From: Thermoplasmatota archaeon
Lineage (GTDB): Archaea > Thermoplasmatota > B47-G6 > B47-G6B > 47-G6
Reading direction: 5' to 3'
DNA length: 64,000 nucleotides
NCBI GenBank assembly: GCA_029258975.1
Contig: JAPDJS010000011.1
Span: 65,574 to 129,573 of the forward strand
The notes below the pieces were generated by a model that worked only from the letters and a program-made list of their open reading frames with translations, searched no databases and was not told the DNA's origin. The position numbers were made by a program, and so were the translations under genes. Position 1 is the first letter of the stretch; every line of letters begins with the position of its first letter. Below, in pieces: positions 8,622 through 14,981 of this stretch.

Positions 8622-9494
8622 ATGATCTTTGCAGTAACAGGCGGGAAAGGTGGTACTGGGAAAAGCACAATCGCAACCAATCTAGCAATAGCAATATCTA
8701 CAAAAAGAGATACAGTACTACTCGATGCAGATGTGGAAGAGCCTAATGATTTTATACTTCTTGGAAAAAGTCTCGAAAATGAGGTTCCTATAAAAACAAT
8801 TTACCCAGAAATCGATACAAGAAAATGTACATATTGTATGAAATGTGTGAAGATTTGTCCAGAAGGTGCTATTGTATTGGTCAAAGGAAAACCTCCAGTA
8901 ATTTTTGATAAGATATGTAGCGGATGTGGCCTTTGTTTCTATGAGTGTGAAGATAATGCCTTAATTAAAAAGGAACGCATTATAGGATATACATATTTGA
9001 CAGAAATCTCAAAATCTCTTAAAATGATTACAGGAAAACTTGTAGAAGGTGAGGAACGAGCATATCCTATAGTTTTAGCAGCAAAAAGAAGGGCTCTAGA
9101 GAGCTATTCTAAACAGAGCTCAATACTCATTGTAGATACCTCTGCCGGTACAAGTAACTCAGTAGCAGCTTCTCTAAAAGGCTCTGAGTTTGCAATAGCA
9201 GTTACGGAGCCTACACCGCTAGGGGCTCATGATCTCGAGCTTATACTTAGTCTTCTAAAGAAGCTCTCTATACCTGCATATGTAATTATAAATAGAACAG
9301 GTATTGGTCCCGAAGACGAAATATTAAGAGTCTCTGAAAAATACGGGGCAGAAATCATCGCTAGAATTCCCTATAGTGAGAGGGTTATAGAATCTTACAT
9401 AAATAGTGAACCTATTGTTCAAAGATATCCTGAATCAGATGAAGCTCTAATGTTTTTTGAAATTGCAGATAAAATACTCGAGGGATCTCTATGA
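8622..9494 (+). CDS. MinD-family ATPase with inserted ferredoxin domain (first copy)
   Basis: A 290-residue cytoplasmic P-loop ATPase. It has deviant Walker A GGKGGTGKST (7-16), Walker A' region VLLDADVEEPN, and an inserted 2[4Fe-4S] ferredoxin domain with Cys69, 72, 75, 79 and Cys99, 102, 105, 109. The ATPase core returns with SILIVDTSAGTSNSV and AVTEPTPLGAHDLELI. This is the 'MinD superfamily P-loop ATPase containing an inserted ferredoxin domain' group, thought to act in iron-sulfur or metal-cofactor assembly. The stop overlaps the next gene's ATG by 4 bases. Such pairs commonly neighbour NifX-like proteins, as here. The exact client is unknown. Confidence 0.9.
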   Translation: MIFAVTGGKGGTGKSTIATNLAIAISTKRDTVLLDADVEEPNDFILLGKSLENEVPIKTIYPEIDTRKCTYCMKCVKICPEGAIVLVKGKPPVIFDKICSGCGLCFYECEDNALIKKERIIGYTYLTEISKSLKMITGKLVEGEERAYPIVLAAKRRALESYSKQSSILIVDTSAGTSNSVAASLKGSEFAIAVTEPTPLGAHDLELILSLLKKLSIPAYVIINRTGIGPEDEILRVSEKYGAEIIARIPYSERVIESYINSEPIVQRYPESDEALMFFEIADKILEGSL

Positions 9495-10384
9495 CCGTCC
9501 ACGTGACATTTGCAGGGGGAAAGGGTGGTGTAGGAAAGAGCACAATAGCATCGTCGGTGATGTATTACCTAAGGGATCTCATAAAGTTCATAGCAGTAGA
9601 TGCTGATGCGGATGCTCCTAACCTGCACATAATATTCAACGCAGACGAGCCTATGGAGATAAAAGAGCAATGGGACTCGAAAGTAGCAATGATAAACGAA
9701 GAAAAGTGTATAAAATGTGGAGTTTGCTATCAAAAATGTCCTTATGCGTCGATAGAGATCGTCAACTCAAAATATATTGTAGATCCCACAACCTGTGAGG
9801 GATGCGGCGTTTGTGCATACTTTTGTCCTGTAGAAGCAATTACCTTTAGGAAAGAGAGGACTGGCAAGATAATGCTCTTTAAAACTCGGTACGGATTTCC
9901 GCTGATATCGGCACAGTTAGATGTGGGGCGACCAAACTCGGGAAAACTTGTCACAATTGAAAGGCTATGGGCTCAGCAAATAGCCGTAAACAATAGGCTA
10001 GACTACGTACTTATAGACGCTGCAGCAGGTATAGGCTGTCAAGTAATAGCGTCCATTTCGGGAGCAAAGCACGTGTTTCTCGTCGCTGAGGAGACTCCCG
10101 CTAGTCTTCATGACGTAGAGAGGGCATATAGGGTTGCAGAACACTTCAAAATAAAGTCTTCGCTTATAATAAACAAAGTGGGATTTACCAAAACTAACCT
10201 TGTCGAAAGATGGGCAAATGACTATGGAATAGAAATTTTGGGAAAAGTTCCCTATGATTCTGCCGTTCCAAAGTCCATGTCATTGAGGAAGCCTTTACCT
10301 GAGGCATTTCCCAATTCCAATGCATCAAAAGCGTTAAAAGATGTTGCAAACTCTGTTTTGGACGTTATAAAAAATATTAAATGA
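9491..10384 (+). CDS. MinD-family ATPase with inserted ferredoxin domain (second copy)
   Basis: A 297-residue paralogue of the preceding gene, translationally coupled through an ATGA overlap. It has deviant Walker A GGKGGVGKST (9-18), VDADADAPN, a ferredoxin insert with Cys73, 76, 79, 83 and Cys102, 105, 108, 112, and DYVLIDAAAGIGCQV as the ATPase Walker B region. The two proteins probably form a heterodimer, as MinD-type ATPases dimerise through their P-loops. It converges on the NifX/DUF5320 cluster, ending 12 bases from it. The role in Fe-S or metal-cluster handling is inferred from family and context. Confidence 0.9.
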   Translation: MTVHVTFAGGKGGVGKSTIASSVMYYLRDLIKFIAVDADADAPNLHIIFNADEPMEIKEQWDSKVAMINEEKCIKCGVCYQKCPYASIEIVNSKYIVDPTTCEGCGVCAYFCPVEAITFRKERTGKIMLFKTRYGFPLISAQLDVGRPNSGKLVTIERLWAQQIAVNNRLDYVLIDAAAGIGCQVIASISGAKHVFLVAEETPASLHDVERAYRVAEHFKIKSSLIINKVGFTKTNLVERWANDYGIEILGKVPYDSAVPKSMSLRKPLPEAFPNSNASKALKDVANSVLDVIKNIK

Positions 10385-10396
10385 AAAAAGAGGGGC

Positions 10397-10639
10397 TTAA
10401 TACCAAGGATACCACATAGGATATCTATACCAATAGTACTGCCATATCCAAGGTCTAGGAAACGCGAACCATGGATAATACCATCTGTAATACCAAGGAC
10501 TCCAATATCCATAATACATGCTAGGATAGTAACCCCAAGTCCAGTATCCCGGATAATAGTAGGGATAATATCCCCAATATGGGCCATACGGGTAGTACCC
10601 CAAAAGGTACCATCCCCAAGGGCCTAGGCCAAAGGGCAT
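10397..10639 (-). CDS. Tyr/Trp/Pro-rich small protein
   Basis: An 80-residue protein of extreme composition. After MPFGLGPWGWYLLG it is almost wholly Tyr, Trp, Pro, Gly with a few Arg and Ser, including YYPYYYPGYW and WQYYWYRYPMWYPWY. The open frame extends upstream to 10699, but the ATG at 10639 is favoured. It lies two bases after the stop of the DUF5320 gene and GGTGGTGAG directly precedes it. I do not know a family for it. It looks like a Tyr/Trp-enriched relative of the Gly/Pro/Trp-rich DUF5320 proteins next to it, and may be low-complexity or structural. It has no hydrophobic membrane segment of ordinary type and no Cys. Confidence 0.65.
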   Translation of the reverse strand: MPFGLGPWGWYLLGYYPYGPYWGYYPYYYPGYWTWGYYPSMYYGYWSPWYYRWYYPWFAFPRPWIWQYYWYRYPMWYPWY

Positions 10640-10641
10640 AC

Positions 10642-10842
10642 TCACCACCATGGCCAATACCATCTTCTCCAGCCACGAGGCATACCTGTCCAGGGACAAT
10701 ATCCTAACCTAGCGCCCCATCCACGACCACGGCCAAATCCAAATGGTCCATAGGGTCCTGGGCCTCTAAATCCAAAGAAGCCCCATCCCCATCCGCGGCC
10801 TCTACCTCTCCAACCAAATCCACCCCATCCTGGTCCGGGCAC
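10642..10842 (-). CDS. DUF5320-like Gly/Trp/Arg-rich small protein
   Basis: A 66-residue protein starting at GTG 10842 after GGAGGTGAG. It begins MPGPGWGGFGWRGRGRGWGWG and ends RLGYCPWTGMPRGWRRWYWPWW, matching the N-terminal Gly/Arg/aromatic pattern of DUF5320 proteins, which accompany NifX-like and MinD-ferredoxin genes in archaea and anaerobic bacteria. The usual C-terminal coiled coil is missing here but is present on the neighbouring NifX-like protein. Function is unknown; association with iron or metal-cluster proteins is inferred from neighbours. Confidence 0.7.
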   Translation of the reverse strand: MPGPGWGGFGWRGRGRGWGWGFFGFRGPGPYGPFGFGRGRGWGARLGYCPWTGMPRGWRRWYWPWW

Positions 10843-10856
10843 TTAACTCACCTCCA

Positions 10857-11474
10857 TTAAACTCCCTTTAATTCTTTAATCATTCTATCGATCTCTTTCA
10901 AAAGATCTTTCAAAAATTCTATCTGACTCTCTATCATCTTTTTCTGCATCTCTAAGTATCTTATTTCTGCTTCTCTTCCGGGTTCCCAAGGCCCTAGAGG
11001 TCCCATCCACGGTGCCGGCCACGACCACGGCCCTTGCCACGTCCACCCCGGAAAAAATCCAGCACCCCACCCTGGACCTCCGTATCCTGGTCCTGGACCT
11101 GCGGGGGTTGGTACTGCCCCAGACTCGAACCTCTGATAATTGCCGCTCTTTATGCGTTCTATCGCTTCCTTTATAGGTATGTTTTCCATGACAACGATCT
11201 CTATGCCCATCTGAGCTAAAACCATACTAGAATTTGGACCGAAATTGCCAGCAACAACATGTGTAGCACCTTGCTGTGCTACAAATTGTGCCGCCTGGAT
11301 TCCTGCACCTTGGGGAAGCATAGCTGCCGGATTCTGAACTGTTTTTACGTCCTTTATCTCACCATCTTCTATGTCTACGATAGTAAACACAGGGGCCCTT
11401 CCAAATTGCGGTGAAACAGTATCCTCAAGACCTCCTTGGGAAGATGATGCCACTACTATACGCATTCTAGCCAT
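10857..11474 (-). CDS. NifX/NifB-family protein fused to DUF5320-like tail
   Basis: A 205-residue cytoplasmic protein. Residues about 1-110 form the dinitrogenase iron-molybdenum cofactor biosynthesis (NifX-type) domain: RIVVASSSQGGLEDTVSPQFGRAPVFTIVDIEDGEI, then AAQFVAQQGATHVVAGNFGPNSS. Residues about 115-160 are Gly/Pro/Trp-rich and about 165-205 form a charged coiled coil (EAEIRYLEMQKKMIESQIEF), the two parts of a DUF5320 protein. The ATG at 11474 follows GGTGATC; the frame is open from a GTG at 11483. No nitrogenase genes are present, so the domain more likely handles another Fe-S or metal cluster together with the MinD-ferredoxin ATPases. Confidence 0.85.
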   Translation of the reverse strand: MARMRIVVASSSQGGLEDTVSPQFGRAPVFTIVDIEDGEIKDVKTVQNPAAMLPQGAGIQAAQFVAQQGATHVVAGNFGPNSSMVLAQMGIEIVVMENIPIKEAIERIKSGNYQRFESGAVPTPAGPGPGYGGPGWGAGFFPGWTWQGPWSWPAPWMGPLGPWEPGREAEIRYLEMQKKMIESQIEFLKDLLKEIDRMIKELKGV

Positions 11475-11524
11475 TATGATCACCTATCATAGTTACGTAT
11501 AACATTGTTATCTATTTATGATAA

Positions 11525-11534
11525 GATATATAAT
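11525..11534 (-). promoter_or_regulatory. TATA box for the NifX/DUF5320 genes
   Basis: The minus strand carries ATTATATATC about 50 bases upstream of the ATG at 11474. The region up to 11605 has no gene. Assigned by position and composition only. Confidence 0.4.
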
Positions 11535-11605
11535 GATTATGGTTACAAAACTGTTTAAAAAATAGCTGAGAGGGCTGCTTAAAGAAAAATGAAGGTCAAA
11601 AAGGC

Positions 11606-11846
11606 TTATTTCTTAGTCTTTAGGTAGCTCTTTATTGCATTTCAATTGAGGTAAATGTGTATCACCGAAAGACCAAAGGACAACAAAGCTAGAGTAAGTA
11701 TGTAAATTTCGAACAGCTGCAGGCACTGTTATACCAAAAAATCCGGAGAATCTCGTAAAGAATAGGAGCACTCCTGTGACGGATATAACTATCCACAGAA
11801 TTAACATGGAAACTGATGTTACTTTTCTTACTTGAAGCAAATTCAT
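11606..11846 (-). pseudogene. Decayed DUF4405-like membrane protein gene
   Basis: From the ATG at 11846 the frame gives MNLLQVRKVTSVSMLILWIVISVTGVLLFF and LHTYSSFVVLWSF, the start of a small two-helix DUF4405-type protein with the conserved His of the first LH motif. One extra base near 11666 then throws it out of frame. The expected ending continues in the other frame as VIHIYLN, a TGA at 11642-11644 where the family has Trp, then NAIKSYLKTKK and a stop at 11606. Both lesions interrupt recognisable family sequence, so this is a pseudogene. The ATG overlaps the stop of the gene upstream. Confidence 0.75.
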
Positions 11847-12705
11847 TGCCATCGCCTCTTTACGTATATTCTCCCAGCATACTCGATTTCAATTGCATAA
11901 AGCTTTCTTTTTCTATCTTCCGCCTTAATCTCAACGCACTTTCCTTGAGAAAATAGTTCTAACATTTCTCTCCACGTATAACTTATGTTTTCAGAGGTCC
12001 AGCTCCCTTTTATGTACACAATAGCGCCATTTACTACTAATGCCCTCTCAGAGAAGTTTACATTCTCAACTATGTGCCTTCAATACTTACTACAGTCACA
12101 TTTTCTGTATTTCTGGTGTCTCAATGGGTTCTGTAGAGACATTTGTGCTATCCAAGCTTTCCACGATGAACGACTTTACAACAACTTCCTCAGTACCGTA
12201 AGAACATCCAGAACCATATTGGAAAACAATTTCAATGGAGCCATTTCCAAGTACCTTCATGGTAAAAGTCTTTTGTGCTGTCGTACCCGATATGATGGTA
12301 TCACTTTCATTTACAACCTCGATGTTTGTAGCGTTTCTGTAATATATCTTCCAATCGCTATACGGACAAAGCTGTGCATGCTTATAGAATAACCCTAGAT
12401 GTAGCATTTATCCGGACGAGAGTATCCTTCACAGTAGTATATACGTTCGTAGGACATGCTACAAGACATTCTTTACCAACATTTGACTTACCACAGCCCA
12501 CAAGGAGGGATTCTCGCTTGAATAAAGTACCGACTCCACCGCCTGTGCTCTCATATTTCTGAGAGACAATGTCCTCCAACACAGTAGCGATCATAGGCAT
12601 GAGGGCAAAAACTACGGCGATGAGGATTACGACGATGAGCTTTCTGTAACCCGAGAATACTCTCTTAAAGGTTTTGGTTCAACTCTTTAACAAAGACTCT
12701 ACTAT
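11843..12705 (-). pseudogene. Decayed secreted or pilin-like protein gene
   Basis: Coding fragments in order but in different frames. Near 12680-12590 a hydrophobic N-terminus follows basic residues (VFSGYRKLIVVILIAVVFAL, then MPMIATVLEDIVSQKYE). This continues to about 12390 (CPTNVYTTVKDTLVRINAT), then NATNIEVVNESDTIISGTTAQ to about 12110, NTENVTVVSIEG near 12080, and NFSERALVVNGAIVYIKGSW to RRWQ and a stop at 11843. At least three frameshifts, an in-frame TGA at 12679-12681 and an ATA (12703-12705) at the expected start separate them. The N-terminus resembles archaeal pilin-like or anchored secreted proteins. The original function cannot be identified. Confidence 0.7.
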
Positions 12706-12709
12706 GATT

Positions 12710-12856
12710 CTACTCCTTTAATTTCTCATAAAGAAGGACTTCATTGCTTAAAACTACATTCTTAAATTGTTTTAATAGTTTCTCGTACATCTCTTTTTCG
12801 ATATATAACCTAACAGCTCTAAATCCTATTGATTTCGCAATGGGGTTCTCCCTATG
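12710..12856 (-). pseudogene. C-terminal fragment of a likely GNAT acetyltransferase gene
   Basis: A minus-strand open stretch of 46-49 codons reads ENPIAKSIGFRAVRLYIEKE and continues MYEKLLKQFKNVVLSNEVLL to a TAG at 12710. It ends abruptly at the left edge of the TnpB element. The NPIAKSIGFR segment resembles the closing helix-strand of GNAT acetyltransferases. Its partner is probably the N-terminal piece beyond the element (14190-14324). The two fragments are in the same orientation and the correct order. The GNAT call for this half is tentative because the segment is short. Confidence 0.5.
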
Positions 12857-12896
12857 GAGTATTCATGAGCATTCGCATGTCATCGGAGTCCAAAAC

Positions 12897-12906
12897 ATTT
12901 AAAAAT
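12897..12906 (+). promoter_or_regulatory. Putative TATA box for tnpB
   Basis: The sequence atttaaaaat lies about 65-75 bases before the Shine-Dalgarno region of tnpB, the only clearly A/T-rich block in the left part of the element. It would give a leader that contains the hairpin at 12947-12962. Confidence 0.35.
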
Positions 12907-12946
12907 TAAGGACGCGGACTCAGAGATATCGAAGATATCACCGTTT

Positions 12947-12962
12947 CCTCCCGTTTGGGAGG
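12947..12962 (+). promoter_or_regulatory. Hairpin sequestering the tnpB ribosome-binding site
   Basis: cctccc (12947-12952) and gggagg (12957-12962) form a perfect 6-bp stem with a gttt loop. The right arm is most of the strong Shine-Dalgarno gggaggtgg (12957-12965). In the mRNA this would hide the site. Transposase mRNAs of IS200 are known to be kept silent in a similar way. Regulation here is inferred from the sequence alone. Confidence 0.5.
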
Positions 12963-12995
12963 TGGAGAGCGACGGAGATAGTCCTCACGTATAAG

Positions 12996-14195
12996 ATGGA
13001 GCATGGCTGGGACGTGAAAGATCTTCTCATCGCGTATAGACGAATTCTCCAAAGGGCAATAGACATTATCTGGGAGAATACGGTGTGGAAGGAAAAGACC
13101 GTAAAGCACAATGGATATAAAACTACACGTCTCATACCCGTTTTTCCGAGTTCAAACGAGTTTAAGAAGATTCTTAGAAGCGAGCTCCTCAAAGACTGGC
13201 CATACGCAGCACATTATGTTGACTCCGCGATAAAGACGGCGTATTCTATCCTCAACTCATGGAGACAGAATTATCTCAAAGGATTACGAAGAAGAAAAAA
13301 GCCCACCGTGAAGAGGGAGTTCATCCGTGTGAAGACAACGCTCATGAAGGTAGAAGGCACCAAGATCCGAGTCACAGTAGAACCTTACAAGAGATATTTC
13401 GAGCTCGACTTCTCAGGGGAGTGGTTTTCCGAGAGGATAAAAGAATGGGAAGTCGGTGAGCTTATAATAAAAGAGAAAGAAGTCTACATCACGTTCAAGC
13501 GGGAGGTTGAGCTTAAAGGAAGAATATTTATTGGTGTGGACAGCAACCTGAAGAGTCTCGACATATACCACCCCGAGAGGGGATGGATAAGAGTTGACCT
13601 CAGGGAGTTGCACAGAATAGCGGAGACTTATGACAGGATCATCGACGTGCTGAAGAGCATTCAAAGGAAAGCTCCAAAGAGGATCAGAAGGCTTCTGAAG
13701 AAGTATTACATGCGCAGGAAGAATAGAATTGAAGATTACCTGAACAAGCTCGCAGTCCAGCTCTCAAGGGAGTTCCCGGACGCGGTTTTCGTCTTCGAAG
13801 ATCTGAGCAAAACAAGGATGTTCAAGGAAAGGGACAACGATTTTAACAGACGTCTCTCGCGTGCAACGTGGAAGAAGATAGTTCAGAGGCTCTCATACCG
13901 CGTTCCCGTTAAATTTGTAGATCCTTCCTACACTTCCTCTACCTGCCCGAGATGTGGGAGCAGGCTGAAGTCCCGAAACGGGCAGATGGAGTGTTCGAAT
14001 TGTGATTTAAAGGCAGACAGGCAGTTTATTGGCGCGTTCAACATCTGGATGCGGGGATCTGGGGTCACCCCGAGCGGGGACAAGGTCAATGATATGCTCC
14101 CCGATGAACCCGGAGGGGAGCTGAGGCTGATGAGTCCCAAGTCCGTCGTGAGCGTGGATCTTAATGGAAGGTTCTTCGTTCACAAATGCTCATGA
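12996..14195 (+). CDS. tnpB: TnpB RNA-guided nuclease of IS605-type element
   Basis: A 399-residue TnpB. The RuvC catalytic residues are present: Asp182 (FIGVDSN), Glu268 (FVFEDL), Asp341 (ADRQFIGAFN). The zinc ribbon is complete (Cys317, 320, 333, 336; CPRCG...CSNC). TnpB is an RNA-guided DNA nuclease that helps retain IS605 elements. The ATG at 12996 is only the first available conventional start. Family proteins begin about eight residues earlier, and in frame upstream there is ACG GAG ATA GTC CTC ACG TAT AAG, with ACG (12972) six bases after gggaggtgg. The ancestral ATG therefore seems to have mutated to ACG. The protein may be made poorly, from ACG, or truncated. Confidence 0.9.
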   Translation: MEHGWDVKDLLIAYRRILQRAIDIIWENTVWKEKTVKHNGYKTTRLIPVFPSSNEFKKILRSELLKDWPYAAHYVDSAIKTAYSILNSWRQNYLKGLRRRKKPTVKREFIRVKTTLMKVEGTKIRVTVEPYKRYFELDFSGEWFSERIKEWEVGELIIKEKEVYITFKREVELKGRIFIGVDSNLKSLDIYHPERGWIRVDLRELHRIAETYDRIIDVLKSIQRKAPKRIRRLLKKYYMRRKNRIEDYLNKLAVQLSREFPDAVFVFEDLSKTRMFKERDNDFNRRLSRATWKKIVQRLSYRVPVKFVDPSYTSSTCPRCGSRLKSRNGQMECSNCDLKADRQFIGAFNIWMRGSGVTPSGDKVNDMLPDEPGGELRLMSPKSVVSVDLNGRFFVHKCS

Positions 14196-14245
14196 ACGCT
14201 CACGACGGGCAGACCCCTCAATCTTTTTTGATCCTTCTATTTTAT
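14060..14245 (+). ncRNA. Candidate TnpB guide RNA (reRNA/omegaRNA), extent approximate
   Basis: In studied TnpB systems the guide RNA is transcribed from the 3' end of tnpB through the right end of the element into flanking DNA, and the flank acts as the guide. The equivalent region here covers the tnpB 3' end, the conserved-looking right end (cgctcacgacgggcagaccc) and the first bases of the flank (from about 14223, ttttttgatccttctatttt). The guide would match the interrupted acetyltransferase gene. Proposed by analogy; no folding was computed. Confidence 0.35.
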
Positions 14246-14324
14246 ACCATTTTTTTACATCAGAACAATGAACATCTACAATACCCTTAACATCATCTAA
14301 TGTGGCAACCCTCACACGAATCAT
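14190..14324 (-). pseudogene. N-terminal fragment of a GNAT acetyltransferase gene
   Basis: From an ATG at 14324, preceded by GGTGGT at good spacing, the minus strand encodes MIRVRVATLDDVKGIVDVHC and SDVKKWYK. This is a typical start of a GNAT N-acetyltransferase (strand 1 and helix 1). It runs into the right end of the TnpB element and stops at 14190. The promoter survives: TATA-like TTTATATAG at the complement of 14361-14370. The remainder of the gene is probably the fragment at 12710-12856. The middle of the domain is missing, so insertion was accompanied or followed by deletion. Confidence 0.65.
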
Positions 14325-14360
14325 TGATAACTACCACCGGAATTGAAAATATCAGAACAT

Positions 14361-14370
14361 CTATATAAAC
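14361..14370 (-). promoter_or_regulatory. TATA box of the broken acetyltransferase gene
   Basis: The minus strand reads GTTTATATAG about 40 bases before the ATG at 14324, leaving a short leader that includes the GGTGGT site. The promoter may still drive transcription into the TnpB element, antisense to tnpB. Confidence 0.45.
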
Positions 14371-14537
14371 ACTAAATCAATAGATTTATTCGTTACAAGA
14401 TCTCCTCACATGCTGAAGAATTACAATCCTATAAGCAGAAGATCGTCCTGAAGTTAGATAATATTAATACCGATTGATCGTTGGCATAACTTTATTTACT
14501 CCGCTAAGAAAACTCTAAAAGGTGAGGGGGTGTTTAA

Positions 14538-14978
14538 TTGGCAAAGAAAAAACACAAGAAAAAATATGGTAAATACGCAAAGCCCCCTAGCGAGAGAGCG
14601 CTAGCATACTACAAAGGAAAGCCTATTACTGCTGAGAAGGTAATACCATTTTTCTTACCCATTCTGTCCCTAATATCTGCCCATTTTGTGTTTACATCCG
14701 ATCTTGGCATTTTCTTGTCCATCGTCATTCTCATACCCATTTATGTTGTTTTTAAATTTGATGGCAGAATCCTCGCAGGTACTGCAATAATTCTGCTAAT
14801 AATAGCTGCAATTATTTTGGCAATATATAATAACGAAGATGCTGCAAATTTAGCTGCAATATATGCGTACTGGTTTCTCGTTGATGGTGTAGTCTGCGAA
14901 ATCATAGAATACGTAAGAGAAGAGAGGCAAAAAGCTTCTGCAGAAAAGGTAAAAATAATTTCGAAACCGAAAAAATAA
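14538..14978 (+). CDS. Four-helix membrane protein of unknown function
   Basis: 146 residues, starting at TTG 14538 after ggtgagggggtg. The N-terminus is very basic (AKKKHKKKYGKYAKPPSERA), followed by four hydrophobic segments between about 37 and 120, and a charged C-terminal tail (EYVREERQKASAEK). I do not recognise the family. It converges on the ABC-2 permease gene with a 3-base gap. The basic N-terminus suggests a cytoplasmic end that touches nucleic acid or lipid head groups, but this is not evidence of function. Confidence 0.65.
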   Translation: MAKKKHKKKYGKYAKPPSERALAYYKGKPITAEKVIPFFLPILSLISAHFVFTSDLGIFLSIVILIPIYVVFKFDGRILAGTAIILLIIAAIILAIYNNEDAANLAAIYAYWFLVDGVVCEIIEYVREERQKASAEKVKIISKPKK

Positions 14979-14981
14979 TGA

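Larger units (their letters stand above)
12857..14222 (+). mobile_element. Solo-TnpB insertion element (IS200/IS605-like), ends approximate
   Basis: The element holds a single tnpB and no tnpA. A 12-bp subterminal inverted repeat, ttcatgagcatt (12862-12873) and aatgctcatgaa (14185-14196), brackets it; the right copy includes the tnpB stop codon. Left and right edges are placed where acetyltransferase-like coding sequence resumes on the minus strand. The right end cgctcacgacgggcagaccc-ctcaatc looks like the right ends of IS605-group elements. The element's codons are visibly richer in G and C (CTC, GTC, GAG, AGG) than its neighbours, which suggests recent arrival. Exact ends need comparison with an empty site. 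Confidence 0.7.

Noticed and set aside
10640..10699. Longer N-terminus for the Tyr/Trp-rich protein
   Set aside because: It would overlap the DUF5320 gene by 58 bases; the ATG at 10639 has a good ribosome-binding site just after the upstream stop.
10857..11474. Nitrogenase cofactor biosynthesis
   Set aside because: A NifX-like domain is present but no nif structural or assembly genes; the domain is common in non-fixing anaerobes.
12096..12600. Two overlapping minus-strand frames as separate genes
   Set aside because: They read as successive pieces of one frameshifted protein with a shared theme (secreted, Asn/Thr-rich), lack ribosome-binding sites, and are flanked by more pieces in other frames.
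12862..14196. Classical terminal inverted repeats of a DDE transposon
   Set aside because: The 12-bp inverted repeat is subterminal, the right copy lies within the tnpB stop region, there is no DDE transposase, and IS605-type elements do not use such repeats.
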